Shown: positions 9,403 to 16,277 of the stretch, piece by piece
Layout: each line of letters starts with the position of its first letter
How positions within the stretch are numbered: position 1 is the stretch's first letter
Source: Novosphingobium marinum
Lineage (GTDB): Bacteria > Pseudomonadota > Alphaproteobacteria > Sphingomonadales > Sphingomonadaceae
Reading direction: 5' to 3'
DNA: 64,000 nucleotides
Assembly: GCF_013408095.1 (NCBI RefSeq)
Contig: NZ_JACBZF010000001.1
Coordinates: 897,261-961,260, forward strand
Position numbers and translations under genes: made by a program
Notes under the pieces: generated by a model
The model's input: the letters and a program-made list of their open reading frames with translations, nothing else
The model's database searches: none
Told to the model about the DNA's origin: nothing

Positions 9403-10812
9403 TCAGTACCGGTAGTGGTCGGGCTTGAACGGCCCGTCCTTCGGCACGCCGATGTAGTCGGCCTGCCGCTGAGAAAGCTTGGTAAGCTTCACGCCGAGCT
9501 TGTCGAGGTGCAGCGCGGCGACCTTTTCGTCGAGGTGCTTGGGCAGGACGTAGACCCTGTTCTCGTACTCGTCGGCCTTGGTGAACAGTTCGATCTGCGC
9601 AAGGACCTGGTTGGTGAAGGAGGAACTCATCACGAAGCTCGGGTGGCCGGTGGCGCAGCCCAGGTTCACGAGGCGACCCTTGGCAAGAACGATAAGCTGC
9701 TTGCCGTCGGGCATGGTCACGACGTCCGTGCCCGGCTTGATTTCCTTCTGCTCGTAGTTGTCGAGCGCGGAAATCTGGATCTCGGAATCGAAGTGACCGA
9801 TATTGCACACGATGGCCATGTTCTTCATCGCCTTCATGTGTTCGCCGGTGATCACGCCCTCGTTCCCGGTGGCGGTCACGAAGATGTCGCAGCGCTCGAC
9901 CGCTTCTTCCATCGTCACGACTTCGTAGCCTTCCATCGCCGCCTGCAGCGCGCAGATCGGGTCGATCTCGGTCACGAGGACACGCGCGCCACCCTGGCGG
10001 AGCGAAGCGGCGGAGCCCTTGCCGACGTCGCCGAAGCCGGCGACGCAGGCAACCTTGCCCGACAGCATCACGTCGGTGGCGCGACGGATCGCGTCGACGA
10101 GGCTTTCGCGGCAGCCGTAAAGGTTGTCGAACTTCGACTTGGTCACCGAATCGTTCACGTTGATTGCGGGGAAAGGCAGCTTGCCCTTCTTCTCGAGGTG
10201 ATAAAGCCGGTGGACGCCGGTCGTCGTTTCCTCTGACACGCCCTCGATCGTCTCGACGGTCTTGGTGAGGTAGCCGGGGCGCTTCTTGATGAAGGCCTTG
10301 AGCGCGCGCTGCATCTCGATCTCTTCGGCGTTTTCAGGGGCGGGCATTTCCTCGCCCGCTTCGAGACGAGCACCCCACAGCGCGAACATCGTGGCATCGC
10401 CGCCATCGTCGAGGATCATGTTGCAGGTCGTGTCCTCGCCCCAGTCGAAGATACGCCCGACGTAGTCCCAGTAGTCGGCAAGGCTCTCGCCCTTGATCGC
10501 GAACACGGGGACACCCGCGGCCGCCATCGCGGCGGCGGCGTGATCCTGCGTCGAGAAGATGTTGCAGGTCGCCCAGCGCACTTCGGCACCGAGTTCTACC
10601 AGCGTCTCGATCAGGACGGCGGTCTGGATCGTCATGTGGAGCGAACCGGTGATGCGCGCACCCTTGAGCGGCTTGGACGCGCCATACTCTTCGCGCGTGG
10701 CCATCAGGCCCGGCATCTCGGTTTCGGCGATGGCGATTTCGTCGCGCCCGTAATCGGCAAGACCGATGTCGGCGATGGCGTAATCTTGCTCGGCTTCGAT
10801 GGCAGTGGCCAC
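9403..10812 (-). CDS. ahcY: S-adenosylhomocysteine hydrolase
   Basis: Cytosolic enzyme splitting S-adenosylhomocysteine into adenosine and homocysteine, which relieves product inhibition of methyltransferases. 469 residues from a GTG at 10812 with AGGAG ten bases upstream; an in-frame ATG further up would add about 13 residues. The NAD-binding Rossmann segment [16 protein letters not shown], the [11 protein letters not shown] stretch and the C-terminal PDHYRY ending are typical of the family. It is monocistronic by appearance: a hairpin follows it, and a perfect 20-bp palindrome lies about 120 bases upstream in the gap shared with the divergent peroxiredoxin gene. Confidence 0.97.
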   Translation of the reverse strand: MATAIEAEQDYAIADIGLADYGRDEIAIAETEMPGLMATREEYGASKPLKGARITGSLHMTIQTAVLIETLVELGAEVRWATCNIFSTQDHAAAAMAAAGVPVFAIKGESLADYWDYVGRIFDWGEDTTCNMILDDGGDATMFALWGARLEAGEEMPAPENAEEIEMQRALKAFIKKRPGYLTKTVETIEGVSEETTTGVHRLYHLEKKGKLPFPAINVNDSVTKSKFDNLYGCRESLVDAIRRATDVMLSGKVACVAGFGDVGKGSAASLRQGGARVLVTEIDPICALQAAMEGYEVVTMEEAVERCDIFVTATGNEGVITGEHMKAMKNMAIVCNIGHFDSEIQISALDNYEQKEIKPGTDVVTMPDGKQLIVLAKGRLVNLGCATGHPSFVMSSSFTNQVLAQIELFTKADEYENRVYVLPKHLDEKVAALHLDKLGVKLTKLSQRQADYIGVPKDGPFKPDHYRY

Positions 10813-10932
10813 GGTTGGACTTCTCCTGAGATTGCTTTGCATGTTGGCGCGGCAGCGGCGGGCCGGCGATACGGCACCCAAAGCGGGCGCATGAACTGCC
10901 CGCTGCTTACCGATTCGCGGCGGATGAAGCAA

Positions 10933-10952
10933 ATATAAAGATATCTTTATAT
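10933..10952. promoter_or_regulatory. Perfect 20-bp palindrome between ahcY and prx, likely operator
   Basis: The sequence ATATAAAGATATCTTTATAT equals its own reverse complement and is strikingly AT-rich in GC-rich surroundings. It lies about 120 bases upstream of the ahcY start and about 105 upstream of the peroxiredoxin start, so it could control either. Its shape and place resemble operators of ArsR-family regulators of S-adenosylhomocysteine/methionine metabolism (SahR type); that identification is inference. Confidence 0.6.
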
Positions 10953-11056
10953 GCTTGTCACTCTCGCCATGCGGCAACCCGCGACATTGTTCCGACGCAT
11001 CGCGCGCCTATATCGCCAGCGACAATCCCGTTCATTTGCAGGAAAGGATGCAGGAC

Positions 11057-11536
11057 ATGACGATTTCGGTAGGCGACAAGCTCCCCGACGTGACGCTGAT
11101 CAAGGCGACGGCGGAAGGACCGGAAAAGGTTCAGTCGAGCGATTACTTCAAGGGCCGCAAGGTCGCGCTGTTTTCGGTCCCCGGCGCATTCACGCCGACT
11201 TGCTCGGCCAAGCACCTGCCCGGTTTCGTCGACAAGTCCGGCGATCTGAAGGGCAAGGGCGTCGACGAGATTGCCTGCACGGCAGTCAACGATCCGTTCG
11301 TGATGCAGGCCTGGAAAGAACGTGACGGTTCGGAAGACGTCACCATGCTGGCGGACGGCAACGGCGAATTCGCGCAGGCGCTTGGCCTGACCATGGACGG
11401 TTCGGGCTTCGGCCTCGGACAGCGCGGCTCGCGCTGGTCGATGGTGGTAGACGACGGCACCGTCCAGCAGCTCAACGTCGAGGATGGCGGCGATTTCAAG
11501 GTGAGCAGCGCCGAGCACATGCTCTCGCAGATGTAA
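11057..11536 (+). CDS. Peroxiredoxin, Prx5/AhpE-like family
   Basis: 159-residue thiol peroxidase reducing hydrogen peroxide and organic peroxides. The active-site block SVPGAFTPTCSAKHLPGF contains the peroxidatic Cys49; the preceding Thr and the later Arg-bearing GQRGSRWSMVVDDG segment complete a Prx5-type site. No fused glutaredoxin domain is present, so it probably depends on external thiol reductants. The ATG follows a GGA-rich site (AGGAC). It is divergent from ahcY and ends before a GC-rich hairpin. Confidence 0.93.
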   Translation: MTISVGDKLPDVTLIKATAEGPEKVQSSDYFKGRKVALFSVPGAFTPTCSAKHLPGFVDKSGDLKGKGVDEIACTAVNDPFVMQAWKERDGSEDVTMLADGNGEFAQALGLTMDGSGFGLGQRGSRWSMVVDDGTVQQLNVEDGGDFKVSSAEHMLSQM

Positions 11537-11543
11537 GGTGCAA

Positions 11544-11573
11544 GGGGAGCCCGCCCGCGGCGGTGGGCTTCCC
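11544..11573 (+). terminator. Terminator-like hairpin after the peroxiredoxin gene
   Basis: Arms 11544-11555 and 11562-11573 pair over 12 bp with two G-U pairs and a 6-base loop. Only TCTT follows, so efficient Rho-independent termination is uncertain. Confidence 0.45.
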
Positions 11574-11631
11574 TCTTACCGTCTCTGTGTCCAGTTCCCT
11601 GCACGGCCCGGCGCAAGGGGCGAACTCATAC

Positions 11632-11657
11632 GAAACATGTCGCAGCCGTCGCGCGTT
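11632..11657 (+). promoter_or_regulatory. Weak EcfG-type promoter candidate before the small acidic gene
   Basis: GAAAC (11632-11636), 17 bases, then CGTT (11654-11657), against the EcfG general-stress consensus GGAAC-N16/17-CGTT; one base differs. It lies 27 bases before the downstream ATG. Suggestive only. Confidence 0.3.
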
Positions 11658-11684
11658 TCCCTGGCTGAACCACGAGGAACCGAC

Positions 11685-11858
11685 ATGAGCGACAGCAAAA
11701 AGCAAGGCCTGGACGAGGGCGGCGCAAAGCAGCAGGATCGCCTATTCGCCGACGACACGGTCAATCCTGAACTCGAGCACGAGAGCAAGCAAAAGCTCAA
11801 GAATTCAGGCCGGGCAAAACCGGAGGACTACCCCGACAGATCGGTCAATCCGGTCTGA
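11685..11858 (+). CDS. Small hydrophilic protein of unknown function
   Basis: 57 residues, rich in Asp, Glu, Lys, Gln and Pro and without hydrophobic segments or Cys, so probably a soluble and largely disordered protein. The ATG has a GAGGA site 6 bases upstream. I do not recognise a family. The composition resembles small stress-inducible proteins of alphaproteobacteria, and the upstream near-match to an EcfG promoter would fit this, but function is unknown. It converges with folE, with only nine bases between the two stops. Confidence 0.65.
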   Translation: MSDSKKQGLDEGGAKQQDRLFADDTVNPELEHESKQKLKNSGRAKPEDYPDRSVNPV

Positions 11859-11867
11859 GACGCCGCA

Positions 11868-12476
11868 TCAATAGCCCATCAGGCTCAGCACTTCCTTGCG
11901 GCTGCGTTCGTCCTCGAGGAACACCCCCATCATCTGGCTGGTCACCATCTCGACACCGGGGGTGCGCACGCCGCGGGCGGTCATGCAGGCATGGCTCGCT
12001 TCGATGACGACGGCCACGCCCTGCGGCTGCAGGTGGTCCCAGATGCACTTGGCAACCTCGGCGGTGAGGCGTTCCTGGATCTGCAAGCGCCGCGCAAACC
12101 CGTGAAGGACGCGGGCCAGCTTCGAGATGCCGACGACATGGTTCTTCGGCAGGTAGGCGATCGCAGCCTTGCCGATGATCGGCGCCATGTGGTGCTCGCA
12201 GTGTGACTGGAACGGAATGTCCTTCAACAGCACGACTTCGTCGTACCCTCCGACCTCCTCGAAGATGCGCGACAGGTGGACTGCCGGGTCTTCCTCGTAA
12301 CCGAGGCAGTATTCCTTCCATGCCCGCGCCACCCGGCTCGGCGTATCGACCAGTCCTTCGCGCTCGGGATTGTCGCCTGCCCAGCGAATCAGCGTGCGGA
12401 CGGCTTCCTGGACGTCGTCGGGCACGGGAATCTTCCCCGCCGGCTGGTCCTCGTCCGGCCCAACGATACTGCTCAT
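11868..12476 (-). CDS. folE: GTP cyclohydrolase I
   Basis: 202-residue enzyme turning GTP into 7,8-dihydroneopterin triphosphate, first step of folate (and queuosine) synthesis. The zinc site is visible: Cys and His in PFQSHCEHHMAPIIG and the second Cys in SHACMTARGV. Other family features are GLVDTPSRVARAW and VVGISKLARVLHGFARRLQIQERLT. The ATG at 12476 overlaps the upstream phospholipase D-family gene as ATGA, so both are co-translated. Full length and well supported. Confidence 0.97.
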   Translation of the reverse strand: MSSIVGPDEDQPAGKIPVPDDVQEAVRTLIRWAGDNPEREGLVDTPSRVARAWKEYCLGYEEDPAVHLSRIFEEVGGYDEVVLLKDIPFQSHCEHHMAPIIGKAAIAYLPKNHVVGISKLARVLHGFARRLQIQERLTAEVAKCIWDHLQPQGVAVVIEASHACMTARGVRTPGVEMVTSQMMGVFLEDERSRKEVLSLMGY

Positions 12477-14011
12477 CCCTTCCCCTTCCCGACCTTCCGC
12501 TTGATCCGCCTCCATGCCCGACGCGGGCGGCTTAGGCCACCCCTTCGAAACAGGCCGCGCTTCGAGATGGGTTCGAGAAACTCGTCGGGACTTTCGGGAT
12601 CGAGTATTTCGTTGTCGGCCAAGGCCCTTTCGATGTCGGACAGGTCTTCGTCGTGGAACGGCCGCAGGCGCTTTCCTTCCTTCGGCAAGCTGTCGATCAT
12701 CGCCGCCATCGAGCCGTGCTCCTCGATCCCGGCGGCAACTTCCTCCACGCTGATATTGCAGTGCTCTGCCAGCAGCGAGTGGCGTATCCGCGTTATCGTC
12801 GGCCCGATCCCCTTGTTCGCGGGCCGGTCGGCATCGATGAACACGTCGCACTCGCTGTCGAGACCGAGCGAACGGTTGTTCATGTTGGCCGAACCGATGC
12901 GAATGATCTCGTCGTCGATGATGGTCAGCTTGGCGTGGACATAGATCGGCGTCCCTTCGGCGGTGTATGGATGATAGAGGTGGAACCGCCCGGCATGGTC
13001 GTGCTGGCGCATCGATCGCATCAGCCGGATACGCGCCGTGTCCATCGCCGTCTGCTCGAGCCAGCCGTCCGCGTGTCGCGGATTCAGGATCACGAATTCG
13101 GGCGGTTCGGGTTCCTCCAGCCGTTTCGTGATGGCCTCGGCAATCTTGCGGGAGGCGAAGTACTGCGTTTCGGCGTAGACGAAGCGCCTTGCCCTGGCGA
13201 TCTGCTCGACGAACAGCGCCTCGATCTCGCGGATCGCGCAGACCCCGTCGTATTGCGCGCGCGTCCTGGCGATGCCGATCTCCACGTCCTCGAAATCGGC
13301 ATCGAGTTCTTCGGGCCAGGGGCTCTCGTCCTGCGGTTCGCATTCGCCAAGGTCCTCGCCGCCGGCCTGCATCCACCGTGCTCGGCCAAGTTCGGCGAGG
13401 TCTCCGGCGATCTCGCCCTCCATCATCATCGTGAGGTCGTGCCAGGGCGTGTAGAGTTCGCCGCTCGGCAAGCGGCGGCGTTCGTCCTCGTCGACGTGGT
13501 CGCGCGTGTCCCAGCGGTCGGACGTCATGTCGATGCCGCCGCACACGGCGACACAATCGTCGATCACCACGATCTTCTGGTGGTGGCTGCACCCGATCGG
13601 GTGCGCCGTATCGAACTTGAACTTGATCGACTGGTGCTTGGCCCAGCGTGCCAGGTCCCAGATCATCGAGCCGCGCTTCATCAGAGAGAAGACGCCGAAG
13701 TTCCATTTCAGGATCTTGACGTCGAGCCCCGGCGTTCGCTTGACCAGCCACACGATGAAGGAGCCGAGCCGTGCCGGGTACTTCCCGCGATGCGGCTTGT
13801 GCCACCATCGGCGCCCACCCGACAGCAGAATGCGCGAATCGAAATCCCAGCCGATCAGGAAGATGCGCTGTTGCGCATGGGTCATCGCTTCGCGCACGGC
13901 CTTGAAGTAATCGTCGGCATCGATGAGCACGCGCGCGCGCCTCGCCCTGGCATAACGCCATACGGAAGCGGACTCCGCCTTATCCAAGTCGTTTACCGCG
14001 ACATCCGACAT
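12473..14011 (-). CDS. Phospholipase D-family protein (PLDc), possibly cardiolipin-synthase-like
   Basis: 512 residues with two HKD motifs: HHQKIVVIDD in the first half and VHAKLTIIDDEIIRIGSANM in the second, each followed by the usual Gly/Asn-rich strand. Two HKD motifs form one active site that cleaves or transfers a phosphatidyl group. No clear membrane anchor is seen, unlike classical ClsA with two N-terminal helices, so a phospholipase or soluble phosphatidyltransferase role is equally possible. The C-terminus is Arg/Lys-rich. First gene of a two-gene unit with folE; no functional link between them is obvious. Confidence 0.85.
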   Translation of the reverse strand: MSDVAVNDLDKAESASVWRYARARRARVLIDADDYFKAVREAMTHAQQRIFLIGWDFDSRILLSGGRRWWHKPHRGKYPARLGSFIVWLVKRTPGLDVKILKWNFGVFSLMKRGSMIWDLARWAKHQSIKFKFDTAHPIGCSHHQKIVVIDDCVAVCGGIDMTSDRWDTRDHVDEDERRRLPSGELYTPWHDLTMMMEGEIAGDLAELGRARWMQAGGEDLGECEPQDESPWPEELDADFEDVEIGIARTRAQYDGVCAIREIEALFVEQIARARRFVYAETQYFASRKIAEAITKRLEEPEPPEFVILNPRHADGWLEQTAMDTARIRLMRSMRQHDHAGRFHLYHPYTAEGTPIYVHAKLTIIDDEIIRIGSANMNNRSLGLDSECDVFIDADRPANKGIGPTITRIRHSLLAEHCNISVEEVAAGIEEHGSMAAMIDSLPKEGKRLRPFHDEDLSDIERALADNEILDPESPDEFLEPISKRGLFRRGGLSRPRRAWRRIKRKVGKGKG

Positions 14012-14367
14012 GCACAGTTCCCCTCGTCCGATCCCGGCACCGAATGCAAGCGCTCACGGTTCGCGAAGTTCCCGTTTGCGGGCCACGTCCGGGACGAACC
14101 CGCACTTGCAAAAACGTCCCCGGTCCGACTATTGCCTGTCAACCGTTGAATTCACTGCGTATTCAGCGGGCATGGCTATTATAGCCACCGTTGTCCGACG
14201 AAGCTTGGATGACACCGTTTCGAAAGGCCAGCCTGGCTTCGCCGCCGGCCTTCACTTCGGCTGGCCGATGTCGCCGATAAAACCTATCCGGCTTCCGCTG
14301 CATTAGTGGATGGGAGGCCGCGCAATCTAGGGGCCTGCGAGGGCCTTGAGAGACTCAGGAGTTGTAC
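14012..14367. other. Intergenic region between divergent PLD-family and PRC-like genes
   Basis: 356 bases without a supported gene. It must hold the two divergent promoters. A short inverted repeat GGCTATTATAGCC (14174-14186) lies near the middle and could be an operator; AGGAG stands 6 bases before the downstream ATG. I see no RNA gene. Confidence 0.5.
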
Positions 14368-14937
14368 ATGAAAAAGACCCTTTTCGCCGCTGCCCTCATG
14401 GCCGCCAGCCTTTCGCCCGCGACCGTCATGGCGCAGGATCTCGCCCCCGAAGTTGCTGCCGCGCTGACCGTCGGCGCCACCGTCTTCGGGCCGAACGGCA
14501 ACGAAGTGGGTACGGTGGAGAACATTGCGGACGGCAATGTCGTGATCTTCACCGGCAACAACCGCGCTACCCTGCCCGCCAACTCGCTCGGCAAGAACGA
14601 CAAGGGCCTGCTGCTCGCGGTGACCAAGGAACAGCTCGATGCCTTCGTGACGCAGGCTGCCGCGCAGGCCGACGCCGCCATGGCGCAGGCTCTGGTTCCC
14701 GATGCCGAAGTCTACAGCTCCGACGGCGTGATGGTCGGTACGGTCGGCGAGATCGACGGCAACAACGTCACGGTCGAACGTGAAGCTGGTCCGGTCGCGC
14801 TGACCAAGGACATGCTCACCGCCGATGCCGATGGCCTCAAGCTCTACATGAGCGAAGCCGAATTCAACGCCGCTGCCGCCGCTGCGTCGGGTGAAGCCGC
14901 TCCGGCTGCTGCCGAGGATATGACCCCCGCATCGTAA
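14368..14937 (+). CDS. Secreted protein with two PRC-barrel-like repeats
   Basis: 189 residues. A clear Sec signal peptide (MKKTLFAAALMAASLSPATV then MA, cleavage before QD) is followed by two similar blocks, about residues 31-88 and 108-170. Each runs G/A-x-V-[FY]-[GS]-x-[DN]-G-x-x-V-G-T-V, a short Asn/Gly turn, then LTKDML or VTKEQL, a pattern typical of PRC-barrel-type strands. It ends in an Ala-rich tail. The ATG follows AGGAG by 6 bases, codons are strongly GC-biased and a strong terminator follows, suggesting high expression. Periplasmic role unknown. Confidence 0.8.
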   Translation: MKKTLFAAALMAASLSPATVMAQDLAPEVAAALTVGATVFGPNGNEVGTVENIADGNVVIFTGNNRATLPANSLGKNDKGLLLAVTKEQLDAFVTQAAAQADAAMAQALVPDAEVYSSDGVMVGTVGEIDGNNVTVEREAGPVALTKDMLTADADGLKLYMSEAEFNAAAAAASGEAAPAAAEDMTPAS

Positions 14938-14960
14938 TCCTTACAGCCACATCGAAAAAA

Positions 14961-14995
14961 GCCGGCCGGAGCACGTCAGTTCCGGTCGGCTTTTT
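14961..14995 (+). terminator. Rho-independent terminator of the PRC-like gene
   Basis: Ten-bp stem GCCGGCCGGA / TCCGGTCGGC (one G-U pair) with a 10-base loop, preceded by six A and followed by five T. It lies 23 bases past the stop codon. Confidence 0.85.
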
Positions 14996-15027
14996 CATGC
15001 CTGACGAAGGCTGCCGCGCCAACGAAA

Positions 15028-15061
15028 ACGCCGCCCCTTGCGGTGTGGCAAGGGACGGCGT
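15028..15061 (-). terminator. Terminator of tRNA-Arg
   Basis: Stem of about 14 bp with arms 15028-15041 and 15048-15061, one G-U pair and a 6-base loop. On the minus strand it is followed by TTTT. It starts 8 bases after the tRNA 3' end. Confidence 0.72.
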
Positions 15062-15069
15062 CGGAAAAG

Positions 15070-15146
15070 TGGCGCGCCCGGAAGGATTCGAACCTCCGAC
15101 CACCTGATTCGTAGTCAGGTACTCTATCCAGCTGAGCTACGGGCGC
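15070..15146 (-). tRNA. tRNA-Arg (anticodon ACG)
   Basis: Complete 77-base cloverleaf with encoded CCA. Acceptor stem GCGCCCG pairs with CGGGCGC, discriminator G; D arm GCTCAGCTGGATAGAGT; anticodon arm CCTGA-CTACGAA-TCAGG, loop anticodon ACG; T arm GGAGG-TTCGAAT-CCTTC. A34 will be edited to inosine, so it reads CGU, CGC and CGA. Confidence 0.97.
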
Positions 15147-15189
15147 GGGAGAGGCGCTCTTAGATAGCATGTTCCGGCAATGCAAGCGC

Positions 15190-15621
15190 TCATATGAAGG
15201 ATTTCAGGGCGTGCGCGAGCGGGTAATCGAGCCTTGGCATCTCCAAGTTAACCAACGTATCCATCGGAAACCAGCCGATTTCCTCTGCCTGAAGGCATCG
15301 CGGCTCCCCCGACCAGCGCGTGCAGGCATAGAGCAGGATCACGATATGCGGTGCTTCGGGTGCGGCGCTCGCCGGGCCGCTGGCGAATGCCACCGGCTCT
15401 ATTGATTTCGGGCCGACAACGATCTCCAGTTCTTCGGCAAGTTCCCGGATCAGCGCGGATTCCGGGGTTTCCGCCGGCTCCACTTTGCCCCCGGGGAATT
15501 CCCACAGTCCGGCATGCACGCCTTTTAAAGACCTCCTTTGCATAAGCACCGTGTTGTCGCGGCCGATAAGCGCGGCGGCGCTGACCAGGAGAGATGTCGG
15601 CTTTTTTTGCACGTTAGGCAT
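15190..15621 (-). CDS. mutT: MutT-like Nudix hydrolase (8-oxo-dGTP diphosphatase)
   Basis: 143 residues with a complete Nudix box, [20 protein letters not shown] followed by L, near residues 45-66. The preceding LMQRR and LWEFPGGK segments are characteristic of MutT, which hydrolyses 8-oxo-dGTP and prevents A-T to C-G transversions. The ATG at 15621 is the only good start. It lies just upstream of tRNA-Arg on the same strand; a different Nudix substrate cannot be excluded. Confidence 0.87.
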   Translation of the reverse strand: MPNVQKKPTSLLVSAAALIGRDNTVLMQRRSLKGVHAGLWEFPGGKVEPAETPESALIRELAEELEIVVGPKSIEPVAFASGPASAAPEAPHIVILLYACTRWSGEPRCLQAEEIGWFPMDTLVNLEMPRLDYPLAHALKSFI

Positions 15622-15637
15622 TCCGGAAAATCAGATT

Positions 15638-15652
15638 TTAAGGCTGGTTTGA
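15638..15652 (+). promoter_or_regulatory. CtrA-box-like sequence before the pilin genes
   Basis: TTAA-N7-TTGA, one base from the CtrA consensus TTAA-N7-TTAA, 40 bases before the first pilin ATG. Caulobacter pilA is a CtrA target, which gives the match some meaning, but such sites arise by chance. Confidence 0.3.
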
Positions 15653-15691
15653 AATTCAAGTGGCATGATTTGCCAAGGCTGCAGGACGATC

Positions 15692-15883
15692 ATGGGCATG
15701 CGCGAGACACTGAAGCAATTACTGGCGGACCGTAAGGGCACCAGCGCGGTCGAGATGGGCCTGCTGCTGGGTCTCGTCGTTCTTGCCATGCTCAGCGCCA
15801 TCCAGGGCGTGGCGGACGAAAACACCAAGATGTGGCAGGACGTCGCCACCAAATCGAGCGAGGCGATCGCGAAGACTCGCTGA
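15692..15883 (+). CDS. Flp-like (class III signal) pilin, atypical
   Basis: 63 residues (an ATG two codons later is also possible). A basic leader ending DRKG is followed by TSAVEMGLLLGLVVLAML, a single hydrophobic stretch, and a short hydrophilic tail. The arrangement matches Flp/TadE-type prepilins cut by TadV, with Glu at +5 after the Gly, but the usual Glu-Tyr pair is Glu-Met here. It precedes a canonical Flp gene on the same strand. It may be a minor pilin; no other Tad secretion genes are in the window. Confidence 0.7.
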   Translation: MGMRETLKQLLADRKGTSAVEMGLLLGLVVLAMLSAIQGVADENTKMWQDVATKSSEAIAKTR

Positions 15884-15910
15884 TTTCAGGCAACACAAAA
15901 CCGCCGTCAC

Positions 15911-15925
15911 GATAAACTTTTTATC
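15911..15925. repeat. Short inverted repeat between the two pilin genes
   Basis: GATAAA-CTT-TTTATC, six-bp arms around three bases, in the 129-base gap between the pilins. It may be an operator for the second pilin or a weak hairpin; nothing further supports either. Confidence 0.35.
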
Positions 15926-16012
15926 AAGAAATATCTCCTAGTCAGAGGTTGTCCGCGACCAAAAACGCGTTTCGGACCGGGTACCGAAAGACTGCATACC
16001 AGGAGACTGACC

Positions 16013-16186
16013 ATGAAGTTCATCAAGAAGTTTCTTCGCAAGGAAGAGGGCGCGACCGCCATTGAATACGGCCTCATCGCCGCTCTGATCGCGGTTGCCG
16101 CCATCAGCGCCATGCAGGGCCTGGGCGACGAGCTCGAAACCACCTTCAACACGACCTCGTCGGCGATGAAGGAAGGCAACAGCTAA
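16013..16186 (+). CDS. flp: Flp pilin
   Basis: 57 residues starting MKFIKKFLRKEEG, then ATAIEYGLIAALIAVAAISA: the canonical Flp prepilin, cut after Gly13 by TadV to leave a mature pilin with the conserved Glu-Tyr. AGGAG lies 7 bases before the ATG. It builds the Tad/Flp pilus used for surface attachment; the assembly machinery must be encoded elsewhere. A strong terminator follows 24 bases past the stop. Confidence 0.92.
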   Translation: MKFIKKFLRKEEGATAIEYGLIAALIAVAAISAMQGLGDELETTFNTTSSAMKEGNS

Positions 16187-16210
16187 TATAGCTGGCCGAA
16201 CGTGAAGCGA

Positions 16211-16243
16211 GGGCGGCAGGGAAACCTGCCGCCCTTTCTTTTT
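16211..16243 (+). terminator. Strong Rho-independent terminator after flp
   Basis: Perfect ten-bp stem GGGCGGCAGG / CCTGCCGCCC with a GAAA tetraloop, followed by TTTCTTTTT. No T run exists on the minus strand, so it serves flp only. Confidence 0.93.
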
Positions 16244-16277
16244 GCGCGCGCGACACGCGTCTTCGCGGCGCTCGTGC

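Noticed and set aside
10813..10977. SAH or SAM riboswitch upstream of ahcY, and the longer ahcY start
   Set aside because: No conserved riboswitch core could be recognised; the region is better explained by a short leader plus the palindrome. The longer N-terminus does not fit the family.
15660..15674. Sigma-54 promoter before the first pilin (TGGCATGATTTGCCA)
   Set aside because: The GG-to-GC spacing is 8 instead of 10 bases; the sequence is a short inverted repeat instead.
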